A DNA stretch of 64,000 nucleotides from Streptomyces sp. ADI95-17 (GCF_003846175.1 NZ_ML123048.1:247588-311587); one strand, 5' to 3'; counted from the first letter of the stretch, positions 1-9,200 are shown. Notes: a model not told the origin generated them from the sequence alone. Numbers and translations are program-made.

Positions 1-2
1 CC

Positions 3-254
3 GCCGCGGCGCAGGTCCTGCACGCCAGACCGGACCTCACCGCCGTACTCGATGTCACGCACCCGGAGCCTCCCGCCCATGACTCGCCACTCTTCACCCT
101 TCCCAACGTCGTCCTGACACCCCACCTCGGCGGCGCCCTCGGGGCCGAACGTCATCGCCTCGGAGAGCTTGTGCTCGACGAACTCCGACGCTTTATACAT
201 GACCAACCTCTCCAGCACGTGATCGACCCCGCCCGCGCCGCGTCACTGGCCTGA
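3..254 (+). CDS. D-isomer-specific 2-hydroxyacid dehydrogenase, C-terminal fragment
   Basis: This frame is open from the window edge to a TGA and gives the last 83 residues of an NAD-dependent 2-hydroxyacid dehydrogenase. The visible signature is a 'VLTPHLGGA' segment around residues 38-46, which matches the conserved C-terminal catalytic-histidine region (TPH-GG) of the D-2-hydroxyacid dehydrogenase / phosphoglycerate dehydrogenase family. An acidic segment, 'AVLDVTHPEPP', precedes it, as expected after the Rossmann fold. The N-terminus lies outside the window, so the substrate cannot be named. It does not look like SerA, because no ACT domain follows. The family is clear; the exact function is not. 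Confidence 0.8.
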   Translation, partial: AAAQVLHARPDLTAVLDVTHPEPPAHDSPLFTLPNVVLTPHLGGALGAERHRLGELVLDELRRFIHDQPLQHVIDPARAASLA

Positions 255-275
255 GGCGACAGGGGCCGGCCCGCG

Positions 276-319
276 ACGTCAGCGAAACGTCAGCGAAACG
301 TGCGCGGAACGTCAGCGCG
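276..319. repeat. 11-bp minisatellite, four copies
   Basis: Four head-to-tail 11-bp units start at 276, 287, 298 and 309. Units 1 and 2 are identical (ACGTCAGCGAA); units 3 and 4 carry substitutions. The array begins about 20 bp downstream of the dehydrogenase stop and is not part of a convincing coding frame. Confidence 0.75.
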
Positions 320-373
320 CAGCAGGAGAGTTCGGGGTCCGGCCGGGCCGTCGGCCCCGAATCGCGCATGACC

Positions 374-433
374 TGTTGGGTCTTCGCGTGTTGGGCTTTC
401 CCGTGTTGGGTTTTCGTGTGTTGGGTTTTCGCG
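374..433. repeat. 15-bp minisatellite, four copies
   Basis: Four contiguous 15-bp units (consensus TGTTGGGTTTTCGCG) start at 374, 389, 404 and 419, with one to three substitutions between copies. The T-rich units stand out from the GC-rich surroundings. Minus-strand reading frames through the array give low-complexity Lys-Thr-Gln-rich peptides and look like artefacts. Nothing else is evident between 255 and 592. Confidence 0.8.
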
Positions 434-592
434 CGTGTCCGCGGGTCGGCCGGGGCGGCCGTCCGGGAGCCGTGCCGGGGCTGAGCGGCGGTCGCGGACC
501 TCGGCTCCACCGCGCCGAGCGGCCGGCGACGGCCGGCGGAGTGGGCGACGGACTCGCGCCGGCCACCCCGCACGGCCGCTGCAGAGCGAGCC

Positions 593-829
593 TCAGTGCG
601 GCCGCCAATGGAACTTGCCGCCGCCCACCCACCGCACGACACCGGGGTCGTCGAGGTCATGGACCCTGATTCCCGCGGCAGAGGCGGCGGCGAGCACATC
701 CATCATCGACGTTGCCGCGCTGACCACCTCCCCGTCGATCTCCACCAGGCGGAAGGGCGGATCACCGGGCTGGACTCCCAGCACGGTGATCCGGGGCGAC
801 GAGATATAAGGACTGCCACTTTCGGTCAT
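593..829 (-). CDS. Small hypothetical protein, 78 aa
   Basis: This is a short protein of ordinary composition: MTESGSP..., an 'RLVEIDGEVVSAATSMMDVL' segment, and a Trp-rich C-terminal end. Codon use fits real Streptomyces genes, with third positions mostly G or C, and the opposing frames are implausible. I do not recognise a family. No membrane segment or signal peptide is visible, and no cysteine or histidine cluster suggests metal binding. It is a single gene upstream of nothing obvious, and cobN ends 178 bp further on, also on the minus strand. It is kept as a probable gene with no function assigned. Confidence 0.55.
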   Translation of the reverse strand: MTESGSPYISSPRITVLGVQPGDPPFRLVEIDGEVVSAATSMMDVLAAASAAGIRVHDLDDPGVVRWVGGGKFHWRPH

Positions 830-1007
830 GCGTAGATCGCTTCCACGCCACGGGCGACACTATGCCCGGCGGCAGTACGGGTGACGCCCCATCGCGGAAC
901 AGTGCGTCTACCTGGGGCAATGGCATGCGGCCCGCGGCCCCGGCCCACGCCCGGGCCGGGGCTCGCCCACCTGTCGCCGTCCGGTGGCCCGGTGCCGGGC
1001 CCCGGGG

Positions 1008-4000
1008 TCAGTCCTCGCCCTCCAGGTTGCCCTCCGTCTCCAGGTACGCCTGGCGCAGGGCGTCGAGGACCGCCGGGTCGGGCTTGGCCCACATACCGCG
1101 GGACTCGGCTTCCAGGAGGCGTTCCGCGATGCCGTGCAGGGCCCAGGGATTGGCCTGCTGGAGGAACTCGCGGTTGGTCGGGTCCAGGACGTACGTCTCG
1201 GTGAGCTTGTCGTACATCCAGTCGGCGACCACGCCCGTCGTCGCGTCGTAGCCGAAGAGGTAGTCGACGGTGGCGGCCAGCTCGAAGGCGCCCTTGTAGC
1301 CGTGCCGCCGCATCGCCTCGATCCACTTGGGGTTCACCACCCGGGCGCGGAAGACCCGTGAGGTCTCCTCCACCAGGGTGCGGGTGCGGACCGTCTCGGG
1401 GCGGGTGGAGTCGCCGATGTACGCCTCGGGGGCGGTGCCGCGCAGGGCGCGGACGGTGGCCACCATGCCGCCGTGGTACTGGAAGTAGTCGTCCGAGTCG
1501 GCGATGTCGTGTTCGCGGGTGTCGGTGTTCTTGGCCGCGACCGCGATCCGCTTGTACGCCGTCTCCATCTCCTCGCGGGCCGGGCGGCCGTCGAGTTCGC
1601 GTCCGTAGGCGTAGCCGCCCCACACCGTGTAGACCTCGGCGAGGTCCGCGTCGGTGCGCCAGTCTCGGGAGTCGATGAGCTGGAGCAGACCGGCGCCGTA
1701 CGTCCCGGGGCGGGAGCCGAAGATACGGGTGGTGGCGCGGCGTTCGTCGCCGTGGGCGGCCAGGTCGGCCTGGGTGTGGGCGCGTACGTGGTTCTGCTCG
1801 GCCGGCTCGTCCAGGGAGGCGGCGAGGCGGACCGCGTCGTCGAGCAGGCCGATGGTGTGCGGGAAGGCGTCGCGGAAGAAGCCGCTGATGCGCAGGGTGA
1901 CGTCGATACGCGGGCGGCCGAGCTCGGCCGGCGGGATCGCCTCCAGGCCGGTGACGCGGCGCGAGGCGTCGTCCCAGACGGGGCGGACGCCGAGCAGCGC
2001 GAAGGCTTCGGCGACGTCGTCACCGGCGGTGCGCATCGCGCTGGTGCCCCACAGGGACAGGCCGACCGAGGTGGGCCAGTCGCCGTTGTCGGTGCGGTAG
2101 CGCTCCAGGAGCGAGTCGGCCAGGGCCTGGCCGGTCTCCCAGGCCAGGCGCGAGGGTACGGCCTTGGGGTCGACGGAGTAGAAGTTGCGGCCGGTCGGCA
2201 GGACGTTGACCAGGCCGCGCAGCGGGGAGCCGGACGGTCCGGCGGGGACGAATCCGCCGTCCAGCGCGTGCAGGGCGTGGTCGAGTTCGTCGGTCGTGGC
2301 GGCCAGTCGCGGCACGACCTCGCGGGCGGCGAAGTCGAGGATGTCGGCGACCGCCTCCGGGTGCCCGGCCGCCACTTCGGCGACGGCGTCCGGGGACCAG
2401 CCGGCGTCCTCCATCGCCTGGACCAGTGTCCGGGCCCGCTCCTCCGCCTCGTCGGCGGTGACTCGGGTCGCGGCGGACTCGTCGAGCCCCAGCGCCTCGC
2501 GCAGGCCCGGCAGGGAGGCGGTGCCGCCCCAGATCTGGCGGGCCCGCAGGATCGCGAGGACGAGGTTGACCCGGTCGGCGCCGGCCGGTGCGCCGCCCAG
2601 CACATGCAGGCCGTCTCGGATCTGGGCGTCCTTGATCTCGCAGAGCCAGCCGTCGAGATGCATGATGAACTCGTCGAAGCCCTCGTCCTCGGGGCGGTCC
2701 TCCAGCCCCAGGTCGTGGTCGAGCTTGGCGGCCTGGATGAGGGTCCAGATCTGTGCGCGGATCGCCGGGAGCTTCGCCGGGTCCATCGCCGCGATCTGGG
2801 CGTGCTCGTCCAGGAGTTGTTCGAGGCGGGCGATGTCCCCGTAGCTGTCGGCGCGTGCCATCGGCGGTACGAGGTGGTCCACCAGGGTGGCGTGGACGCG
2901 CCGCTTGGCCTGCGTTCCCTCGCCCGGGTCGTTGACCAGGAACGGGTAGACCAGCGGGAGGTCGCCCAGGGCGGCGTCGGGGCCGCAGGCGGCCGAGAGG
3001 CCGGCGTTCTTGCCGGGCAGCCACTCCAGGTTGCCGTGCTTGCCGAGGTGGATCATCGCGTCGGCGCCGAAGCCGTTGTCGTCGGCGGCAGCGGCGATCC
3101 AGCGGTAGGCGGCCAGGTAGTGGTGCGAGGGCGGCAGATCGGGGTCGTGGTAGATCGCGATCGGGTTCTCGCCGAAGCCGCGCGGCGGCTGGATGAGGAT
3201 GAGCAGATTGCCGCGGCGCAGGGCGGCGAGAACGATGTCGCCGTCCGGGTTGCTCGACCGGTCCACGAACATCTCGCCCGGGGCGGGGCCCCAGTGCTGC
3301 TCGACGGCCTCGCGCAGCTCGGCCGGGAGGGTCGCGTACCAGCGCCGGTAGTCGGCGGCGGGGATCCGGACCGGGTTACGGGCCAACTGCTCCTCGGTGA
3401 GCCACTCCTGGTCGTGGCCGCCGGCCTCGATCAGTGCGCGGATCAGCTCGTCGCCGTCGCCCGAGACCAGGCCGGGGACCTCCTCCGTACCGAAGTCGTA
3501 TCCCTGGTCGCGGAGTCGGCGCAGCAGGGCGACGGCGCTGGCCGGGGTGTCGAGGCCGACGGCGTTGCCGATCCGGGAGTGCTTGGTCGGGTACGCGGAC
3601 AGCACCAGCGCGATCCGCTTCTCGGCGGCCGGGATGTGGCGCAGCCGGGCGTGGCGGACGGCGATCCCGGCGACGCGGGCGGCGCGCTCGGTGTCGGCGA
3701 CGTACGCGGGCAGGCCGTCCTCGTCGATCTCCTTGAAGGAGAACGGCACGGTGATCAGGCGGCCGTCGAACTCGGGGACCGCGATCTGGCTGGCGGCGTC
3801 GAGCGGGGAGACGCCCTCGTCGTTGTCCTCCCAGTCGGTGCGCGATCCGGTGAGGCAGAGCGCCTGGAGGATGGGGACGTCGAGGTTGCTGAGGACGCCC
3901 GCGTCCCAGGACTCGTCGTCGCCGCCCGCCGATGCCTCGGCCGGCCGGGTGCCGCCCGCGGCGAGGACGGTGGTGACGATCGCGTCGGCGGCGCGCAGCG

Positions 4001-4604
4001 CGTCGATCAGCTCGGGCTCGGGGGTGCGCAGCGAGGCGACGTACAGCGGCAGCGCGCGGGCACCGGCGTCCTCGACGGCGCTGCACAGGGCGTCCACGAA
4101 CGCGGTGTTGCCGCTCATGTGGTGGGCGCGGTAGTAGAGCACGGCGACGACCGGGCCGTCGGTGCGGCGGGCGGTGCGCTCCAGCGGGCCCCAGGAGGGT
4201 GCCGGGGCAGGCGGTGCGAAGCCGTGGCCGGTGAGCAGGACGGTGTCGGAGAGGAAGCGGGCGAGCTGGTCCAGGTTGGCGGGACCGCCGTGGGCCAGGT
4301 AGGCGTGGGCCTCGGCGGCGATGCCGATGGGGACCGTGGAGGCGGCCATCAGCTGCGCGTCGGGGGCCTGTTCGCCGGTGAGGACGACGACGGGGCGTCC
4401 GGTGGCGAGGACTTGGTCGAGGCCGTCCTGCCAGGCGCGTACGCCACCGAGGAGGCGTACGACGACCAGGTCGACGCCGTCGAGGAGCTGCGGGAGGTCC
4501 TGGAGCGGGAGCCGCGAGGGGTTGGCGTAGCGGTAGGAGACCGGGCCGTCCGAGGCGCGGGCACTGAGCAGGTCGGTGTCGGACGTCGACAGGAGCAGGA
4601 TCAT
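1008..4604 (-). CDS. cobN: Cobaltochelatase subunit CobN
   Basis: This is the large subunit of the aerobic-type cobaltochelatase, which inserts Co2+ into hydrogenobyrinate a,c-diamide using ATP hydrolysed by CobS/CobT- or ChlI/ChlD-type partners (none is in this window). From the ATG at 4604 (MILLLSTSDTDLLSARASDG) it is 1198 residues, typical for CobN. It carries the family's conserved blocks, such as 'YPTKHSRIGNAVGLDTPAS' about a third of the way in and 'HLGKHGNLEWLPGKNAGLS' near the middle. The frame extends 123 codons upstream of 4604, but that stretch encodes a cobalamin riboswitch, so the internal ATG is the real start. It is transcribed divergently from cobG. Confidence 0.95.
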   Translation of the reverse strand: MILLLSTSDTDLLSARASDGPVSYRYANPSRLPLQDLPQLLDGVDLVVVRLLGGVRAWQDGLDQVLATGRPVVVLTGEQAPDAQLMAASTVPIGIAAEAHAYLAHGGPANLDQLARFLSDTVLLTGHGFAPPAPAPSWGPLERTARRTDGPVVAVLYYRAHHMSGNTAFVDALCSAVEDAGARALPLYVASLRTPEPELIDALRAADAIVTTVLAAGGTRPAEASAGGDDESWDAGVLSNLDVPILQALCLTGSRTDWEDNDEGVSPLDAASQIAVPEFDGRLITVPFSFKEIDEDGLPAYVADTERAARVAGIAVRHARLRHIPAAEKRIALVLSAYPTKHSRIGNAVGLDTPASAVALLRRLRDQGYDFGTEEVPGLVSGDGDELIRALIEAGGHDQEWLTEEQLARNPVRIPAADYRRWYATLPAELREAVEQHWGPAPGEMFVDRSSNPDGDIVLAALRRGNLLILIQPPRGFGENPIAIYHDPDLPPSHHYLAAYRWIAAAADDNGFGADAMIHLGKHGNLEWLPGKNAGLSAACGPDAALGDLPLVYPFLVNDPGEGTQAKRRVHATLVDHLVPPMARADSYGDIARLEQLLDEHAQIAAMDPAKLPAIRAQIWTLIQAAKLDHDLGLEDRPEDEGFDEFIMHLDGWLCEIKDAQIRDGLHVLGGAPAGADRVNLVLAILRARQIWGGTASLPGLREALGLDESAATRVTADEAEERARTLVQAMEDAGWSPDAVAEVAAGHPEAVADILDFAAREVVPRLAATTDELDHALHALDGGFVPAGPSGSPLRGLVNVLPTGRNFYSVDPKAVPSRLAWETGQALADSLLERYRTDNGDWPTSVGLSLWGTSAMRTAGDDVAEAFALLGVRPVWDDASRRVTGLEAIPPAELGRPRIDVTLRISGFFRDAFPHTIGLLDDAVRLAASLDEPAEQNHVRAHTQADLAAHGDERRATTRIFGSRPGTYGAGLLQLIDSRDWRTDADLAEVYTVWGGYAYGRELDGRPAREEMETAYKRIAVAAKNTDTREHDIADSDDYFQYHGGMVATVRALRGTAPEAYIGDSTRPETVRTRTLVEETSRVFRARVVNPKWIEAMRRHGYKGAFELAATVDYLFGYDATTGVVADWMYDKLTETYVLDPTNREFLQQANPWALHGIAERLLEAESRGMWAKPDPAVLDALRQAYLETEGNLEGED

Positions 4605-4689
4605 GCGGCGTCGGGCCTTCCTCGGGGTGTCCACGCCCCGGGCGGTGTCGGAATGGAGTCTCCCCTGCTCGACGGAGTCGAGGGGCGGG

Positions 4690-4812
4690 GAAGGGAGTTC
4701 CTGACTCGCCCGGCCGGGGCCGGGCTCACAGTGGCGGGACCGTGCCGGAATTGCACCGGACTTCCTCCCCTGTCGCCGTCTGTGGCGACGACGTGCCGGA
4801 TGGCCCGTCACT
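4690..4812 (-). promoter_or_regulatory. Cobalamin riboswitch upstream of cobN
   Basis: Read on the minus strand, this region has the adenosylcobalamin aptamer hallmarks in order: GGAAGTCCGGTG, AATTCCGGCACGGTCCC, the B12 box GCCACTGTG (4727-4735) and GAGTCAGGA (about 4699-4707). A perfect 6-bp hairpin (CTCGAC-loop-GTCGAG, 4668-4682) lies between the aptamer and the cobN start and may be part of the expression platform. By family knowledge, cobalamin binding should lower cobN expression. The outer edges are approximate. Confidence 0.93.
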
Positions 4813-4871
4813 AGGCATAGTAAGGGCCGGTCAACTGATGGAGGACATACGGTTCTGCTCGGATGGTCGGT

Positions 4872-6200
4872 ATGCTCGCCGCCATGCCCCCACCTGCCAC
4901 TTCGCCTTCGCTGCCCGCAGACGCGTCTGCCCGGGACCGCGGTGACGCCTGCCCCGGCACGCTGCGGCTGCACCGGGCGGACGACGGCGCGCTGGCCCGG
5001 GTCCGGGTGCCCGGTGGTCTGCTGACCGCGGTGCAGGCGGATGCCCTGGGTGCGGTGGCGGAGTCACTGGGCGATGGTGAGTTGCATCTCACTTCGCGCG
5101 GCAATGTGCAGTTGCGCGGGCTGAGCCCCGACTGCGGTGGCGAACTGGCCGGCCGGCTGGGCGAGGCGGGGCTGCTGCCCTCCGCCCGCCACGAGCGGAT
5201 ACGCAACATCGTGGCGTCGCCGCTCTCGGGGCTCGACGACAGCGGAGCGGCGGACGTCGGACCGTGGCTCCGGGCGCTGGACTCGCTGCTGTGCGCGGGC
5301 GAGGGGACGGCCGGGCTTTCGGGCAGGTTCTTGTTCGTGCTCGACGACGGCCGGGGCGATGTGGACGCGCTGGGCGGCGATGTGACACTGCTGGCGCAGG
5401 ACGGCGGAGCGGCGCTGCTGCGGATCGGCACGGCCCGGACCGTGGTGCGGATACCTGGTGCGCGGGCGCCGCGGGCCGCCCTCATGGCGGCGGAGATCTT
5501 CCTGGAGAGGGCCTCGGGCACCGGCGCCTGGCGGGTGTCGGACCTGCCCGGCGGCGCCGGCTCCCTTCTCGACGAGGTCGTACGGCGGTTGCGGGAGGAG
5601 GATCCCGGCACCGCCGTCACCGAGGACCGTGGCTGCCCGCGCGGCTCGGACGGCCCGGCCCCCGGTGTGGTGACCGGTCCGCACGACGGGGCCGCGCTGT
5701 CCGCCGGCATCCCCCTGGGGCGGATCACCCCGGCGCAGTGGCGGTCGCTGACGGACACGGCCCGGCACCGGGGACGTGGTGAATTGCGGCTGACCCCGTG
5801 GCGCGGGGTCGTCGTGCCGGGGGTGGAGCGGCGGCGGGCGGCGGGGCTGCTGGACGAGCTGGGGGCCACCGGCCTCGTCGTCGGAGCCGACTCCCCCTGG
5901 ACCGGGGTGGGTGCCTGTATCGGCCGGCCCGGCTGCGCGAAATCGCTGGCCGATGTGCGGGCCCGGGCGGCGGCCGTGGTGGGGCCCGTGGGTCTGCTGC
6001 CGGTGTACTGGTCCGGGTGCGAACGCCGGTGCGGCCATCCCCGCGGCGAGTGGGTCGATGTGGTCGCCGTCCCCGGCGGACACCGGATCTCCGTCGTACG
6101 GGGCGAGGAGCGGGACGCACCGGTGAGCGTCCCCGACAGCCCCGCCAGCCCCGGCGGGCTCGCCGAAGCGGTGGCTTCGGCCCGCGGTACGCGCGGCTGA
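4872..6200 (+). CDS. cobG: Precorrin-3B synthase (CobG)
   Basis: CobG is the oxygen-dependent Fe-S/siroheme-fold monooxygenase that makes precorrin-3B and so primes ring contraction in the aerobic cobalamin pathway. The roughly 442-residue protein has duplicated ferredoxin-like nitrite/sulfite-reductase half-domains ('LHLTSRGNVQLRGL' near the N-terminus, 'ELRLTPWRGVVVPG' in the second half). Its C-terminal cysteine cluster, 'CIGRPGC' followed by 'CERRCGHP', fits a [4Fe-4S] ligand set. Three in-frame ATGs (4863, 4872, 4884) are possible. I chose 4872 because a GGA-rich stretch precedes it. It starts the plus-strand run cobG-cobH-cobIJ and is divergent from cobN. Confidence 0.92.
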   Translation: MLAAMPPPATSPSLPADASARDRGDACPGTLRLHRADDGALARVRVPGGLLTAVQADALGAVAESLGDGELHLTSRGNVQLRGLSPDCGGELAGRLGEAGLLPSARHERIRNIVASPLSGLDDSGAADVGPWLRALDSLLCAGEGTAGLSGRFLFVLDDGRGDVDALGGDVTLLAQDGGAALLRIGTARTVVRIPGARAPRAALMAAEIFLERASGTGAWRVSDLPGGAGSLLDEVVRRLREEDPGTAVTEDRGCPRGSDGPAPGVVTGPHDGAALSAGIPLGRITPAQWRSLTDTARHRGRGELRLTPWRGVVVPGVERRRAAGLLDELGATGLVVGADSPWTGVGACIGRPGCAKSLADVRARAAAVVGPVGLLPVYWSGCERRCGHPRGEWVDVVAVPGGHRISVVRGEERDAPVSVPDSPASPGGLAEAVASARGTRG

Positions 6201-6281
6201 TCCCGTACGGCCGACTCCCCTGTACTCGCGGTACTTGCTGTACCCGACCGTTGCACGCCCGAGGAAGAAAGCGAAAGCACT

Positions 6282-6908
6282 GTGCACCAGTACGAGAAGG
6301 ACGGACCGGCGATCTATCGCCAGTCCTTCGCCACGATCCGCGCGGAGGCGGATCTCGCGGGCCTGCCCGCCGATGTGAGCCAGGTCGCGGTCCGCATGAT
6401 CCACGCCTGTGGGATGGTCGACCTCGTCCGCGATCTCGCTTTCACCCCGGACGCGGTCGCCCGTGCCCGTGCCGCGCTGCGGGGCGGCGCGCCCATCCTG
6501 TGCGATGTGGCGATGGTCGCCAGCGGTGTGACCCGCAAGCGGCTGCCCGCGGACAACGAAGTGGTGTGCACCCTGTCCGACCCGGCGGTGCCGGGCCTGG
6601 CGAAGGAGCTGGGCACCACGCGCAGCGCCGCCGCCCTGGAGCTGTGGCGCGACCGGCTGGAGGGTGCGGTGGTGGCCGTCGGGAACGCGCCGACCGCCCT
6701 GTTCCGGCTGCTGGAGATGGTCGAGGCGGGCGCGCCCCGCCCCGCCGCCGTCATCGGCGTGCCGGTCGGCTTCATCGGTGCCGCCGAGTCCAAGGACGCC
6801 CTGGCCGCGCACCCGTCGGGCCTGGAGCATCTGATCGTCCGGGGCCGCCGCGGCGGCAGCGCCATCGCGGCAGCCGCCCTCAACGCGATCGCCAGCGAGG
6901 AAGAGTAG
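6282..6908 (+). CDS. cobH: Precorrin-8X methylmutase (CobH/CbiC)
   Basis: CobH moves the methyl group from C-11 to C-12 of the corrin ring, giving hydrogenobyrinate. The 208-residue length fits the family, as do the segments 'YRQSFATIRAEADL', 'VRMIHACGMVDLVRDL' (which holds the conserved histidine that protonates the ring) and 'PVGFIGAAESKDAL'. It starts at GTG 6282, about 10 bases after a purine-rich GAGGAAGAAAG ribosome site. Only two bases separate its stop from the GTG of cobIJ, so the two are almost certainly cotranscribed. Confidence 0.94.
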   Translation: MHQYEKDGPAIYRQSFATIRAEADLAGLPADVSQVAVRMIHACGMVDLVRDLAFTPDAVARARAALRGGAPILCDVAMVASGVTRKRLPADNEVVCTLSDPAVPGLAKELGTTRSAAALELWRDRLEGAVVAVGNAPTALFRLLEMVEAGAPRPAAVIGVPVGFIGAAESKDALAAHPSGLEHLIVRGRRGGSAIAAAALNAIASEEE

Positions 6909-6910
6909 AC

Positions 6911-8416
6911 GTGAGCGAGCAGAAGACGGGCCGGCTGTACGGGGTCGGGCTCGGCCCCGGCGATCCGGCTCTGATGACCGTACGTGCGGTGGAGATCATC
7001 GCCGAGGCCGATGTCGTCGCCTATCACAGCGCCCGGCACGGGCGGTCCATCGCCCGGTCCATCGCGGCGAAGCACATCCGTGCCGACCATGTCGAGGAGC
7101 CGCTGGTCTACCCCGTCACGACGGAGACCACGGATCACCCGGGCGGCTACCGGGGGGCGATGGAGGAGTTCTACGCCGAGGCGGCGGCCCGTCTGGCGGC
7201 GCATCTCGACGCCGGGCGGACGGTCGCCGTGCTGGCCGAGGGCGACCCGCTCTTCTACGGCTCGTACATGCACATGCACAAGCGGCTCGCCGACCGGTAC
7301 CCGACCGAGGTGATCCCGGGCGTGACCTCGGTCAGCGCGGCCGCCGCGCGCCTGGGCACCCCGCTCGTCGAGGGCGAGGAGGTGCTGACGATCCTGCCCG
7401 GCACGCTGCCCCAGGAGGAGCTGACCGCCCGTCTCGCGGCCACCGACGCCGCCGTGGTGATGAAGCTGGGGCGTACGTTTCCGGCCGTGCGCGGCGCCTT
7501 CGAGGCGTCCGGGCGGCTGCCCGAGGCGCGTTACGTCGAGCGCGCCACGATGGCCGGGGAGCGGGTGGGTGACCTGGCCGGGGTCGACCCGGACTCGGTG
7601 CCGTACTTCGCGGTCGCGGTCCTGCCCAGCAGGATCGGGGCGCCGCGTCCCGAAGGCGCCCCGGAGGGGGGCGAGGTGGCCGTGGTCGGCACCGGTCCGG
7701 CCGGGCCGCTGTGGCTGACCCCCGAGACGCGCGGGGCGCTGGCCGCCGCCGACGACCTGGTCGGCTACACCACGTATCTGGACCGGGTGCCGGTCCGGCC
7801 GGGGCAGGTGCGCCACGGCTCGGACAACAAGGTCGAGTCGGAGCGGGCCGAGTTCGCCCTCGATCTGGCCCGGCGCGGACGGCGGGTGGCCGTGGTGTCG
7901 GGCGGCGACCCCGGGGTCTTCGCGATGGCGACGGCCGTCCTCGAAGTGGCGTCGCAGGACGAGTACGCGCAGGTCCCGGTGCGGGTGCTGCCGGGGGTGA
8001 CGGCGGCCAACGCCGCCGCCGCCCGGGCGGGTGCGCCGCTGGGCCACGACTACGCGACGATATCCCTCTCCGACCGGCTCAAGCCGTGGGAGGTGATCGC
8101 GGAGCGGCTGCGCGCGGCCGCGACGGCGGACCTGGTGCTCGCGCTGTACAACCCCGGGTCGCGCAGCCGGACCTGGCAGGTCGGCAAGGCCCGTGACCTG
8201 CTGCTCGAACACCGCTCGCCGGACACTCCCGTGGTCCTGGGCCGCGATGTGGGCGGGCCCGCCGAGAACGTACGGACGGTACGGCTCGCGGACCTGGACC
8301 CCGCCGACGTCGACATGCGCACGATCCTGCTCGTCGGGTCCTCGCAGACCCGCTGGGTGAAGCGCGGAGCGGGGCAGCAGATCGTCTGGACGCCCCGCCG
8401 CTATCCGGAGGGCTGA
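6911..8416 (+). CDS. cobIJ: CobIJ fusion: precorrin-2 C20- and precorrin-3B C17-methyltransferase
   Basis: Two SAM-dependent tetrapyrrole methyltransferases are fused in one 501-residue chain. Residues 1-240 are CobI-like ('LYGVGLGPGDPALMTVRAV', 'AEGDPLFYGSYMHMHKRL'), and residues 250-501 are CobJ-like ('VAVVGTGPAGPLWLTPETR', 'VVSGGDPGVFAMATAVLEV', 'LYNPGSRSRTWQ'). Both halves keep the glycine-rich loops and the GDP motif of the family. The first half methylates C-20 of precorrin-2; the second methylates C-17 during ring contraction. It starts at GTG 6911. Open frame continues further upstream but runs through cobG and cobH. Its 3' end overlaps the 3' end of the oppositely oriented cobK by 16 bases. 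Confidence 0.95.
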   Translation: MSEQKTGRLYGVGLGPGDPALMTVRAVEIIAEADVVAYHSARHGRSIARSIAAKHIRADHVEEPLVYPVTTETTDHPGGYRGAMEEFYAEAAARLAAHLDAGRTVAVLAEGDPLFYGSYMHMHKRLADRYPTEVIPGVTSVSAAAARLGTPLVEGEEVLTILPGTLPQEELTARLAATDAAVVMKLGRTFPAVRGAFEASGRLPEARYVERATMAGERVGDLAGVDPDSVPYFAVAVLPSRIGAPRPEGAPEGGEVAVVGTGPAGPLWLTPETRGALAAADDLVGYTTYLDRVPVRPGQVRHGSDNKVESERAEFALDLARRGRRVAVVSGGDPGVFAMATAVLEVASQDEYAQVPVRVLPGVTAANAAAARAGAPLGHDYATISLSDRLKPWEVIAERLRAAATADLVLALYNPGSRSRTWQVGKARDLLLEHRSPDTPVVLGRDVGGPAENVRTVRLADLDPADVDMRTILLVGSSQTRWVKRGAGQQIVWTPRRYPEG

Positions 8417-9198
8417 GCCGGATCCGCCGTCGCCCAGCCCTGGCGGAAGAAGTGTTCGCGTAGCCAGGCGACGGCCCCCTCCGGACCGTCGACGACCGGG
8501 ATCCCCCGGGGCACGGGCGGCCGCCGCACCACCACCACCGGGATCCGCGCCTCGCGGGCGGCGGCGAGCTTGGGGGCGGTGGCGGCGCCGCCGCTGTCCT
8601 TCGTGACGACCACGTCGATGCGGTGGCGGCGGATCAGCTCGCGCTCCCCGTCCAGGGTGAACGGGCCCCGGTCGAGCAGCACCTCCATGCGGGCGGGGTA
8701 CGGCGCCTCGGGGGCGTCCACCGAACGCATCAGGAACCACAGTTCGTCCAGCCCGGCGAAGGCGGCCAGCCCCATGCGTCCGGTCGTGAGGAAGACCCTT
8801 CGGCCCAGCGCGGGCAGCGCCGCCGCGGCCTCGGCCAGCGAACCGGCCGGGTGCCAGTCGTCGCCGTCACCGGGCACCCAGCCGGGCCGGCGCAGTGCCA
8901 GCAGGGGAACATGGGCCCCGGCGGCGGCAGCGGCCGCGTTGAAACTGATCGTCCCGGCGAAAGGATGGGTGGCGTCGATGAGCGCGTCGACCCGGTGGGT
9001 ACGCAGCCATGCGGCGAGCCCGTCGGCTCCGCCGAAGCCGCCGACGCGGACCTCGCCGGGCGGAAGCCTCGGACCGGCGACGCGTCCGGCGAGCGAGCTC
9101 GTCAGCCTGGCCCCGGCCGGGAACACCTCCACCAGCAACTCGGCGAGGCGGCGGGCCTCCGTCGTGCCGCCGAGTACGAGTACATGCATCGGATCCAT
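8401..9198 (-). CDS. cobK: Precorrin-6A reductase (CobK/CbiJ)
   Basis: CobK is the NADPH-dependent reductase of the C18-C19 bond of precorrin-6A. The 265-residue protein opens with a nucleotide-binding 'VLVLGGTTEARRLAELL' strand-loop and contains 'ALIDATHPFAGTISFNAAAA', the recognisable CobK/CbiJ block. It is embedded head-on in otherwise plus-strand genes. Its stop overlaps cobIJ, and its first ATG (9198) lies only two bases from the ATG of cbiD on the other strand. A second ATG at 9189 (MHVLVLGG) is a plausible alternative start. Neither start has a clear Shine-Dalgarno sequence. Confidence 0.92.
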   Translation of the reverse strand: MDPMHVLVLGGTTEARRLAELLVEVFPAGARLTSSLAGRVAGPRLPPGEVRVGGFGGADGLAAWLRTHRVDALIDATHPFAGTISFNAAAAAAGAHVPLLALRRPGWVPGDGDDWHPAGSLAEAAAALPALGRRVFLTTGRMGLAAFAGLDELWFLMRSVDAPEAPYPARMEVLLDRGPFTLDGERELIRRHRIDVVVTKDSGGAATAPKLAAAREARIPVVVVRRPPVPRGIPVVDGPEGAVAWLREHFFRQGWATADPAQPSG

Positions 9199-9200
9199 CC

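Noticed and set aside
374..433. CRISPR-like array
   Set aside because: Units are contiguous with no spacers and only 15 bp long; this is a minisatellite.
1473..4814. Very long open frame on the plus strand opposite cobN
   Set aside because: Val/Gly/Arg-rich shadow of cobN codons; no family similarity and no ribosome site.
4605..4973. N-terminal extension of CobN by 123 residues
   Set aside because: The sequence is the cobalamin riboswitch and leader; the canonical CobN start is at 4604.
5798..6910. Upstream extension of CobIJ
   Set aside because: Overlaps cobG and cobH in another frame with Arg/Gly-rich translation; the GTG at 6911 gives the canonical N-terminus.
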